Below, piece by piece: positions 47,353 to 58,900 of a stretch of 64,000 bases of DNA. The stretch is from Mesostigma viride (Eukaryota; Streptophyta; Mesostigmatophyceae; Mesostigmatales; Mesostigmataceae). Under the pieces are notes generated by a model, which saw only the letters and a program-made list of their open reading frames with translations, made no database searches and was not told where the DNA came from. Numbering within the stretch: position 1 is the stretch's first letter; the number at the start of each line of letters is the position of its first letter. The stretch covers positions 16,001 through 80,000 of the forward strand of contig RPFO01002108.1 of assembly GCA_009746045.1 (NCBI GenBank), in the 5' to 3' direction. The position numbers and the translations under genes are program-made.

Positions 47353-47535
47353 CGGGCCACACCCGTCATCATGAATGGCCGAGCATACAGTCGTTCTGGA
47401 TGTAGTCCGGATGACGCGTAGTTGCTATCTGTGACTCCAGACCTTGGCAAGCGAGTCTCGCCACTTGCCTTCGCGGGTGAAGTATCCGCGTAGAAAAGTA
47501 CCTCATCGGGTACTCCGTGGCATGCCTTCATATTG

Positions 47536-48068
47536 ATGCATGTTCACGCGCATATTGTTGCACTAAGAATTTAGCCATGCTATTCTGATCAGGCACTCCG
47601 CAAAGGTGAAAACCATTTGCGTTCAGTGCCGGGCCGCGGAAAACGCGGAAAAACGCCATGCTATGCCTATGCAGAGAGATGCTCTCTGTCGAGAAGCCAT
47701 GTCCTAGCTCTTGTATAGCCATGATGATCTTCCCCCACATAACATACTCCGGGCCCTTAGCTGGGCATAGTGTGAAGATTATGAGGGTGCAGGTGCCCTG
47801 GTGCACCTAGAGCAAGGGTAGCTTACATTCCCACCCTTGCAGGAAGTAGCCCAGAATGTATTAAAAGCCATATGCCCCTTCTCAGGGATATGTGCTACAT
47901 GTACTCCCAACGGAGGTATGTTTCTAATTAATTAATTAATTAATTAATTAATTAATTAATTAATGTTCACGCGCACTTACTTATAATATTCTGATCAGGC
48001 ACTCCGCAAAGGTGAAAACCGTTTGCGTTCAGGGCCGGGCCGCGGAAAACGCGGAAAAACGCGATCTG
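47536..48068. repeat. ~105-125-bp direct repeat flanking a SINE-containing segment
   Basis: 47536-47661 and 47963-48068 both begin TGTTCACGCGCA and share about 75 bp from ATTCTGATCAGGCACTCC to GCGGAAAAACGC with few changes, diverging in a short stretch near the start. The segment between includes the SINE at 47774-47962. On the minus strand both encode VFRGPALNANGFHLCGVPDQN in short ORFs of unknown origin. Confidence 0.75.
47774..47962 (+). mobile_element. SINE copy
   Basis: It matches the unit at 7448-7620 along its length: GTGCCCTGGTGCACCTAGAG, CCACCCTTGCAGGAAGTAGC, CATATGCCCC, then ATGTGCTACATGTACTCCC and AACGGAG. It ends in a (TTAA)n tail of about 40 bp. No short target-site duplication is obvious at its borders. 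Confidence 0.75.
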
Positions 48069-49710
48069 CAAATGAATCCGACCGTAATCGAACTGGGGAC
48101 TTATAATATAGTCACTAGAGGGGGCGGATATAAGGATATAATCCTCGATCATCTGAGCTGTCCTCTACTGTAATGGCAGACGAGGCGGTAGTGTAGCGGC
48201 TATCCTCAGGGCAATAACCTCCACCTGCATGCGGACTTCTACCCTGGCTAGCAATGGGCTGCCCGAAAAAGTACATATGGCTGATCAATCGCGTCCTTTT
48301 GAAGAGCTCTAGTCTCGCACAAGGTAGCGACGCAAGGAAGCCCCATGCTGTTGGCATGCACTGACAAACATGACAAAAACTGTCAAGACATGGCCAGTGA
48401 AATATCATAACCTCACTCTAGGCCGCGGTGATGAACTAGCAGCTGTCAAAGTATAAATTGCTTCCGTGTACAGCATGATAAATGCCGAATATAAGAAATT
48501 AGGGTACCTTCAAAGGAACGGACGTGCGCAAGCGCACCGCTACATGACATGTGTGTGGCACCTATGCAAACTGGCGCGGCGGCGCAAGGTTAATGATCCG
48601 ACTCAACTGCGCATGGCCGCGACAGGAGCAAAAGATATTGTTCACTTGTTCAGGACAACATTGACCAGGTCCCTTCATTAACCTGAGGGCATACAAAGCC
48701 GTAGTAAGCAGCCAGTGTGCTTCCCTTGAATCCTTTAGCTTATGGTAAAAAGCATTTGTACAGAGAGCCACATCTTGACCTCGCTCGAACGTTATGAGCA
48801 CTACCGATCGCACAGCCATTATCAAGCGTGGTTGGCAATGCCCCTCACACAGCGAATTTAGTCCACCAGGTATAAGTCTTGTGGGAGCTCGACCTGCACC
48901 GGCACCGCAGACAAAACATGGGACGTGATAAGGACAAGCAGAGCCAAGGCGCGGAAACATGTAATGGGTTAAACATAGTGATTCCGATGGTCATTAAGCT
49001 ATTTAACACTTCAGCACGTCAGCATCTGCGCACCTGAGCGCATGCAACAATCAAGCTCTCCCATGCTAATCCACAAGCAGTCAGAATCCACAAGCGCAAA
49101 CGGATAGGCGAACAACATGTTGAACATGGGCCTTCAGAATAGGCATGTGGCCAGCAAACAGTAAGGCTGCACTAGCATTTCTGGAAACATGGCATGCTAC
49201 ATGCTACATGCCATTATGGTGGTGTGTGTGTGTGTGTGTGTGTGTGCAAACAGCAGCACAAATCAACCCAGCAAGAACTTTCTAGATCAATGCCGAAGCA
49301 GGCGGCTATCGGGCTAGAGTAACCTATACCAAGCAGAGTCAACAAGACCTTGGAAGCCTGGGCCCTGGGACACTCAATGGGCATCATTCAAAGCTGGATC
49401 CTCAGTAGCAACGTGACCCTCGTCATCAACACATAATTGAAAGATTAGCGGGAATACCCCAACAAAAGAGATCCATCCAGGCCAACGTAGCAATGTAATA
49501 CTGTATACTGGACCACTTAAATCAGATAGCTTCACTGATTAGTATGCTAAGGGTCATATCGTCGGAATATTTGTAGACATACTAAAAGATTGTAGTGAAC
49601 AGATTAGGAGGTTGGTGTACCTCTGGTCCCATAGGCTCGAAAGCAAATCTCAAGTTGGTCATGTGAAGTGTATTTGTAGTGTATGTGTGTAGTGTACTGT
49701 CAACACTTGC
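48069..49710. other. Region without recognised genes
   Basis: There are small ORFs only (48466-48681 plus; 48562-48960 minus), without family resemblance. A (GT)n microsatellite of about 13 units is at 49220-49246. Confidence 0.35.
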
Positions 49711-51841
49711 TGAGCTTCGCTCATTTCATATATGACGCGTGGACGGGCTCAAAGGGGACCGACCTGCCGTAGGTAGCGTAAGACTAGCGCTTGTCACGAG
49801 GGTACTGCACCGGCCGGCCCTTTTTGTGCCGATGCTGAGTGTGGTTCCGAAGTGCAGGCCTAGGTAGCTTCTAACGTACGTCACTAGACCTTGTACCTGC
49901 GCCAGCCGCCAGGCGTGGCGCAACTGTGATAGGCAGTCACTACACCTTGTACCCGCGCCAGCCGCCAGGCCTGCGTGGCGCAATGTGAATGATAGTCAGT
50001 ACTTAGATTGGTGTAGGGGACGTAGGGAGGCCTCTTTTCAGCTTCGCAACTTTATCCCAGCATATGCTGGCAAGGTCAGCTGGCCGGTATGGCCGCTGCG
50101 CTGAATGTAAGACGATGCTATCGGCCTCTCCGGGCGTGGAGAGGCCTAGAATACATTTCTTTATGTTCGCCAACAACCAATACAGGCCACGGTGATGGTT
50201 GGTGGGGGGGGGCTCTACCATTTGAGCAAAAGGGTGTGATTTCCGGCGCTGGGCCCACTGACAACTCACCTCTACCCCTGGGTGCGGCAAGCAGCTTCCT
50301 GCCACTGGGGGAGCTGTGCTTTAAGTTGGACAACGTCAGGGAAGGAGCCATACAGGCCAGGGCCAGCGGCTATGGTGGAAAGAATCACAGGTGGAGGCGA
50401 ATCTGCCTTAAACGTGGGGATGGCTAGCGCGGGGTGCCAGGGTAGCCCATAACTGCCAGGAGCATGACAGCCGACCCGATCTTTCGGCCTGTGGCCAGAC
50501 GGGAGTTTCCGGGAGGATGTGGGGCTGGAGTAAATCTTGGTGGGAGGAGCGCGCTCTTCATCATTGCCCAGTTTTTCAGCAAAGAATGGTCGCCTGGCGG
50601 GGCTGAAATTCTGGCTATTTTATCGCCTTTGTTTTTATCCTATGCATTATAGGAAAGGCAATAAAGAGTTCGGTTCTGCAAGGCGGGCATATCTATGCCA
50701 TAAAATTTTCCTACCAAAACACAAGCCCTGGTCGGGGCTTTGGCTAAGCAGTTTCCAAGCCAACGCCTCGGTAGGGTAGAGGGCCTATCGCCACAATGGC
50801 TTCCATGGCGGGAAATCCGAGCCTCAGGGGTGGGGCTGGTGACGGGTCCTGGGCTTGTGAAAGACGGTCCGGAGGCGTAAGGCCTAATGAGCAGCCGCCG
50901 GAAACCGCCCGCCTAACGGGGGGAACGACATGGGTGCCGCCCTGCGTCCGCCGGGAAACCGTAGCGGCCACACGGGGGCGGCAGTACAGCCGCGGCAGCG
51001 TGCAGGAGGGGGGCCATGGGCGGAAAGAAACTTGGCACCAAGGCTGGCGACAGCCTGGGTGGCCAGGTAGGAGGTGTGGGGGCAACACCTTGTGTTCGAG
51101 TATGCTCGGCCTCCAGCATGGTGCTACAAGAACCAACTAGATAATGATGTGCAGTGAGTTTGAAGGTGTGGTATAGGCTGTACGTATAAAGCCTAGCACA
51201 CAAACTGTAAAATGAATGTTTCTCTTGGTGGGAAGGGACTCCAATGGACCAAAAACAAGAAATGTATTTGTTGAGCTTCGCTTATTTTGTATATGACGCG
51301 TGGACGGGCTCAAAGGGGACCGACCTGCCGTAGGTAGCGTAAGACTAGCGCTTGTCACGAGGGTACTGCACCGGCCGGCCCTTTTTTGCGCTGACACTGA
51401 GGTGTGGTTTCGAAGTGCAGGCCTGGGTAGCTTCTAACGTACGTCACTAGGCCTTGTACCTGCGCCAGCCGCCAGGCGTGGCGCAACTGTGATGGGCAGT
51501 CAGTACACCTTGTACCTGCGCCAGCCGGCAGGCCTGCGTGGAGCAATGTGAATGATAGTCAGTACTTAGATTGGTGTAGGGGACGTAGGGAGGCCTCTTT
51601 TCAGCTCCCACCCACCCACCCACCCACCCACCCACCCACCCACGCTGCTTAGAGGGGCAACACCTTATGTTCGAGTATGCTGGGCCCCCAGCATGGTGCT
51701 ACAAAAACCAACTTGATAATGATGTGCACTGAGTTTGAAGGTGTGGTATAGGCTGTGCGTATTAAGCCTAGCACACAAAAATGTAAATGAAATGTTTCTC
51801 TTGGTGGTAAGGGACTCCAATGGACCAAAAACAAGAAATGT
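49711..51841. repeat. Broken tandem array of two repeat blocks (A and B)
   Basis: Block B (~335 bp, starting TGAGCTTCGCT) occurs at 49711-50045 and 51274-51606; block A (~185 bp, starting CAACACCTT) at 51087-51271 and 51657-51841. A repeats with a 570-bp period. Order B-X-A-B-A suggests an original B-A-B-A array interrupted by X (50046-51086). B itself contains two ~60-bp subunits with CTTGTACC.GCGCCAGCC. X is G-rich with unrecognised ORFs, for example 50464-50652. A (CCCA)n run is at 51608-51641. Confidence 0.75.
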
Positions 51842-52349
51842 ATATGTATATAGATTCATGTTCATGTCATGCCTGCGTGGTCCTATCTACTTTGTCAGTG
51901 TACCTTGGGGCGCGTTCACATTATACAATGTTCACACACTACTACATTATTCACATATATATTTATGCATGCCGCTCTCACCTCCTGAATTATCAAAATC
52001 AATGAATATATATTGATGACTTATGTAGGAATTCATTATTTAGTTTATATATTAATCAATAATGAATACTTATGAAAATCACCAAAACAATACAGGGAAA
52101 GGAGGCGAATAAGAGAAATATGGAAGTCCGAGACAGCCAAAGGACTAGCATCCAACTAAAAGTACAAGCTACATGTAACTACCCTATCCAAAGGGTGGTG
52201 ACCTGCCAGCCCCCTATCTAATGATCTAGGGAGGTTGGGTGGGGCGAAAGTTACTTTATATATTTATAAATTGAACATGATATGTGACGGGAATGAGACA
52301 AGCAACACCATTAAGACATAATATATATGTGCCTGTACGTACACATTCG
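51842..52349. other. AT-rich 3' flank of the taxilin gene
   Basis: This must contain the 3' UTR of the minus-strand gene. No coding region and no clear polyadenylation signal is visible. Confidence 0.35.
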
Positions 52350-52856
52350 CTAGCATACCTCCATGTGGCGTGCCTTTTGAGAGGAAGACGGCCCCACTGC
52401 CCCATCGCTCACGCCCTGTGTGTCCTCCTCCGTGCCATCGCCACCCGCATTCCCCTCGTCATCGGGATCCGGCTCGCCCTGCTGCGCCCCGCCCTCCGTT
52501 CCTTGTGCACGCCCCTCAGCAACAGGATGGCCCGTGTCTGTGTTCCGCGCCTCCTCACTGGCTGCTGAGCTCGCACAGGCCATGCCAGCCGGCCGCGCTC
52601 CAATTGCGACCGTGCTCCCAGTAACGGACGCATCACCTTCTGTTGTTGAGGGTGTTTCTGTTGGGGCATCGGGGGTGGTGGCAGGGGGTGGTGATGGTTG
52701 AGAGGCCTCGGTGCTACTCGAGGGCGCGGGCGTGCCGCTGGACGGCAGCTGGGCGCGCAGGGACCGGCAGAGCGCCTCCAGGGACTTCTTTTGGTTGGTG
52801 ACAAGCGCAAGGTTTGCCGCCAGCCCCGCTTTCTGGGTGATGCCACCAGGCCACGG

Positions 52857-52900
<44 letters not shown>

Positions 52901-55900
52901 GTAAGTAAGTCAGTAAGTGCTTGCGTGTCATGCGCAGAGGAAGGATGGCAACGGAAGGGTTCCGCCGATAGAAGGGTTGAGCAGGGTTGGGGTTGGGGGT
53001 TGGGGTTAAGGTTGGGTGGGGGCACCAGGCAATGGAAAGGTTGAGTGGGGTTGCGGTTGGGGTGCGGGGTAAAGTTTGGAGATGGTACAGCAACCATACA
53101 ACAAATGACGCGTGCGTGCGTGTGTGCGTGCGTGTGTGCGTGCGTGCGTGTGTGTGCGTGCGTGCGTGCGTGCGTGTGTGCGTGCGTGCGTGTGTGGCAC
53201 AGAAAATGTCGCCCATGCTTTAAGCGGATGGACGTGGGTGGCCGGCACAGCAACCACAAGACAAACAATACATACTGTGGTTTATATGCGCGGGAGTCCA
53301 AGTCACGGAAATCTACTAGTAGCTATCGCGAGGCAATGCAACTCTTGTACCAACTACAGTGTCCACCATCTGCTCGCTTGCATTATTCCCACTGTACCAA
53401 CCTGGAGAATTTTATCCAAGTGACTTGTGGGGACTCCAGGATGTGCTTTCTCAACAAGAAAACTCGGTCGTCAAAATTTTTACCGGTGAAACTGAGCCTG
53501 TCCCCGGCTGCCGCCCCCCCCCCCCCCCCCCCCCCCCGGTCCCCCTCTCCCCTCCCCGCTTCTCCGCACCTGCTGCTTCACCTCTCTGCCTTAACCTGGT
53601 TCTTACTGGCCAAACCAGCCTAACTCTCTGCTTTGATGACCTCCCTTTTTCTGCTCCTCCGCCTCCTTGCCTGTAGGTCGTTGTTCTGCCCTAGACAGAC
53701 TAGCTGTCCTTCCTGTTTCGCGACCCTTACCAGCTCTTTCCCCCCCCTCGTTCCCCCTCACTCCTCTCCCCTCTCCCCTCCCCTCACCCCTCACCGTCTC
53801 CTCCGCCTCCTCGCCCCTCTCCCTCCCCTCCTCTTTCCTCACCTGCTCCTCGGCCTCCTTGAGCGCTGCTTCCCCTATCGCCACCTTGGCCTTGGCCGCC
53901 GCGTTCTCCTTCTTCAGCTTGGTGATGCTCTTGGTCATCTGGGGAGAGGAGGGACCACGCTATGGCTTGACCGAACAGGTCAGTCAAAGAGAATTAGGAG
54001 CAGAATGTAGAGGGCAGCAAGCTTGGTACAGTAATGCTCTTGGTCATTTGGGGGGGAGAATGCCCACACGGACTTGTTACTTGTTATAAAAGAGCAATAC
54101 AACAGCGCAATAGCATTGGGCAATGAGCTTGGTTGGGCGATACAAAAGGGCAGTGATGCTCTTGGTCATATGTGGAAATGGTGGACACCCATTATGGATT
54201 GTCATTCAAGGATTGTTAAGAAGGTTTGTTATGGATCGTTGTAGGGGGCAAAAAAATGGGGTTGAGAGCAGAGCATGGAGGGCAGCTGATCTTAGGACAG
54301 GATATGCATAGATAAAATTGTGTCAGATGCATGGAGAAGGGTAAGAAGAGAGTGCAGCAGAGGGCGATAAACTTGGTGATGCTCTTGGTCAGCTGGCGGG
54401 GAAGGCATCCCACGCTGACTTAACACTTAAGGTCAGCACAAGAGGGTCAAGGGGAGCAAGCCCTTGAAGAGGGTGGCAAGCTTGGTGACATTCTTGGTCA
54501 CCCTTGGGGGCCGGGTGGGTGGGGGGTGGGTGGGGGGTGGGTGGGGGGTACAACATACTACAGTAGTAAAGACTACAGAAGAGGTAGTACTAAAATATAC
54601 ACAAGGGTGAATGACGACAGTCTTACAAAAGGGTGGTAAACGGTGAAAAGAGGATGAGGCACGAGAGGCAAGCCTGACATTTCCCATCCTGGGATATTTT
54701 CATGAACCACAAGTATGTAAAATCATGAGGACTTGGGTGAGAGGTGGGTGGCAGGTACATGAGAAGCACAGGGGGAGCTAGCGGTACGGATGACAGCAGC
54801 ACATGGTTCAACCCAAAACATGCACCGCTGGATGGCACCGCCACTGGAGATGTCAACAGACAGTGGCATTGCAAGCTGGCAACAGCATGGCAATACGAAT
54901 TGGCAGTAGGAGTTCAGCCATGCAAGAAAGCGACGTGCCCCTGGCAACCCACCGTCTCCATCTGGGACTTGTACATGGTGAACACCTCGTTGCTCTTCGC
55001 CAGGGTGGTCTGGGAGGTGGAACAGAACATAATAATAGCAAAGCATGGCAAGGCCGGGAGTCGGACATGATTCATGCATTAACTGTGTGTGCCAGGTCAG
55101 AAGAATGCCATTATAATGCATAACAGGTCGCGATTGGCATTGTGGCGCCGTCACACAGCCACCATGAGCTGTAAGAATTGGCTTTGAATCAGCGTTTGCA
55201 ACAATTATTATGCACCGGGGGGGAACAGATGACATCACTCGGGTGCCTGGCCGGGGTCGCTACCCAACAAATGCGCTGTCATCATAACAAAATCAAAGTA
55301 GATATACTAAGTAAAATAACACTACTAGTAGGAAGTAAACAACTAACTGATTAGCTAGCTCGCTAAATAAATAAATAAATAAACACAGGTCCAACTCCAA
55401 GTCCCGGTGGTCGCATTATCGCCATGGTCTCCATCCCACCCCCTGTTTGCACCCTTCACCTGCAAGTGGGACCTGGGGTGCAACCCCAGTTGTTGCACCC
55501 ATTCCATGAAACAACAACTCACACAACTCAAACAACTCAACTTGTTGGTCACACAAGACAGATCACATTCAAGAACTGCTTAGCAAAACTAATATATATA
55601 CAACACCTGTCACAACCAACCCATGCAGCGAGGCACCCTTTTCAAATGGAAAGACTCACATTTCCCCGCATACGACTCCAGCCGTCGCCATTAGGTGCTA
55701 TTTCCTTGCGCTACACAACTAAACCCCTTTAGCAAGGCTCCCCACAACCCACCCAGTGAGCTTGTACCTGGAACGACTTGAATTTCCCAGAGTACAGCTC
55801 CAGCTGTTGCCAGTCCATGGTTACTTCCATGCGCTAGACGACCAAACCCCTTTAGCAAGGCTCCCCACCACCCACCCAAGTGAGGTTGTACCTGGAAGGA

Positions 55901-58900
55901 CTCGAACTTCCCCGCGTATGACTCCAGCTGTTGCCGCAGTTCGGCCTCACTCTTGCGCGACACCTCAAAGCGCTCGGCGAAGATGGCGCACTGCGGGGGG
56001 TGGCAGAATGAGGCGGCAAGGTGGCATCGCCAAACAACGCTCAGGTGGCATACCCAGTCAACACTCAGGTGGCACAGCCAATCAACCATAAGGTCGAACT
56101 GAGGGACGGTGCGGGGAGCTCCTTTGGTCCAGCACAAGTGAACGACGCGGGAAGCTGCCTCACTGCGGCCGCCCAGCAGTGACTATAGGTAGATCATGCA
56201 GGGAATTTCTAGAACTCTTAGGATAGAGAGGGCAAAGTGGCCCCTTGGGGGTGGCCCTCGCGAAGCCTAGTTTGGGGTAAGGAGGTCGCTGTGCAGGGGT
56301 TTCGAGAGGACTTCATGAGACCTAGACATAAGGCGCAGTGAGGGCGGTAGCAAGGTGGAAATGTGGTGGCAACCAGGTGGCCATAGGGGGGGCGAACCGG
56401 GGACAGCATGATTGGAAGTGATTGCATGGTGTAGGCTGGGGGGTACCGGTAGACTCGACGCCTCACCAAGATGGCCTACTGCGCGTGACATGATGCTAGT
56501 AGTATAATACATGACGACACAGGATGGTCAAGAGTAGAAATGTGGTACGTGACGACACAGGATGGTCTAGAATAGTTAAGAGACAGGAAAAATACCATGG
56601 TAGGCTTCACAGTGTAGAGAGGGGATTAATTAATTAAGTAAGTAATTAATTATACTCGTGCTCCCGTTGGCAAGTCACGGAGCACCGAAGTGCTTTTAAC
56701 CCCTGTATGTGCACAACAAGAAGAAAGGGCAGAGACCCCCTTTCTCCTTCATGCCAGAGGCATGCCACAGCAGCCATCGGACACGATAGACGATCCGGCA
56801 AGTTCTGTGGGTGCAATAAGACTCATGTGAGCATATCACAACAAGGAGCGTCGGCAAGTAATCTGATCATAGCCAGGACGTAGCATGGCTGTACAAGGGC
56901 TGATCTAAGGCTATGGCTGGTTGTGTACCGTGCGTTAGCGGTGCACGTGACTGGGTATGGTGGCACGGCTAAGCAAACATTCCAGGCATGGCTGCCAGGG
57001 TGGCAGTGACTACCAACGATTCAAGCTAGGGCTATTCTAGCCCGCAGGGGGCGACCACATCTAGAGAGGGAATGCACCTGTAACTCCACACTTCCGCCCA
57101 CCCCTCGCCTCGTGCGATCTACCCCCCCCACACACGTTTAAGATTCTCAGGTTTAAGATCATGAGACTCTGGATTTGACCTCTACTAGCAGTATAATTGT
57201 AGTAGAACTTAGTAGAATCGAATCACAGCAGTACGATTCTTTAAGATCGTGAGCGCTGGATTGGTCGGACCCCAATCTTAAACGTGTGGGGGGGGGGGGG
57301 GTATAGACCGCGTGGTCCTCCCCCCGTGGCCTCCATGCTCTCAGACACCTCCCCCTCGTGTGCTCTACACGTCATGATACAACCAGGATGTCCACACACC
57401 TACCTTGGCCTCCAGGCTCTTGGACACCTCCACCTCATGCGCCAGCTTGGCATGGCCCAGCTCGATCTCCACCTCCTTCGCCTTGAGCTGAGAGGGGGGG
57501 GGGGGGGGAGGGATGGTGACAGGGGGCGGTATTTAACGGTGGGGTCAAGGGCTGGGTTAAAGGGTGGGGTGAAATCGTGCCCTTCAGCTGGGGGGAGAGA
57601 TGGTGACAGGTGGTGGTATATAACGGTAGGGTCAAAGGGTGGGGTGATAAGGTGGGCTGAAATCATGGCCTGAGCTCTGGGGGATATCGTTTGATTGACC
57701 TCTGGGGGATATCGTTTGATAATAATAGAACTCTTTTAACAATAAGAGGTGCCAAAACAAGAGGTACAAAATGGTAAGATGCCACGGTGGGGTGAGAAAA
57801 CAGGATTTAAATAGCAGAATTGTACCAATGAGACAACCAGCGCAGGCCAGAAATCTGGAGAATCCGGACCAATGTGGTGGTGAAAAATGGTGGGATAAAA
57901 ATATGGGTAAATATTGGTGGGATTCAATCGGGGATCAAGTTATTGGGTACTAGGTAAGATACTGGGAGGATGGTTACATCATACTGCACATAATGTGGGG
58001 GCCTTGTGAGCTCAGGTCTAGACGGTGCTCTGCAAGCATTGAATGTAGATGCTTACTAGATCATGTACAGATTTTCAGTGGTCAAAGAGCCCAACAGCAT
58101 GGTTGATAATCTAAGATGAGCCTGCTTGGTCTCTATACAGCTATGATAATTAGTATAATAGGCTCCTTTAGCAACTTAGGTAGAATTTTTGGCACTGGGG
58201 CACTTAAGACGGCACTGCCGGTGCATTTCCTACTCTAAAATCCACGATTCCCATTCGCGTTACCTGGCTGGCCACGTATTCATCCCTCAGCGTGATCTGC
58301 TCCAGCACCTTCTTGACCTTCTCCCGCAGCCTGCAGTCGGGGTGGAAAGGTGGTGTGCAACAAAAAGGAGCTTTTAAGAATTTAACACTTAATGGGAAAA
58401 ATACAAAGAGGGTAAAATTCACCATAATTTGAAAACACTGGAACAAACAACAAACACGGGACAGCAAATAATGCCAGATACTGAGGCCAGGATTTTAAAG
58501 AGATGGCGGGGGTGCGGGGGGGTTGAGGTCTGGGAGGGGGAAGGCCACCATGTTTGGGAGATTGTTTGGGAAATGCCATCTCCTAAACTATGGATGCAGA
58601 TACCGACCGGGGAAGGGCACCGGCACCTTCTTAGGCCCTCGATCCAGCTAGTCATATTGCACGCGTCAGCGTAACTAACAGGAAAAAGAAAGCACCCCCA
58701 TCCCTTAACAAAAAAATTGCTCTACTGTAACCCTTCACTAATTACTGGCTGCCATGGTGATCAGGAACACGTGCCTTCTTGTTCAAGCTCACAGCCTTTT
58801 CTCCTGAACTATGTTAAACTACCGAAGATGCAACTCCCCCCTTGGTGCTACATCTCCCACACTCGATTGAAAAGCTCTGTCATTTACAGCTCATTCTCCT

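Noticed and set aside
52987-53623. Arg/Cys/Val or His/Thr-rich ORFs
   Set aside because: They are translations of the GTGC/GTGT microsatellite in taxilin intron 11.
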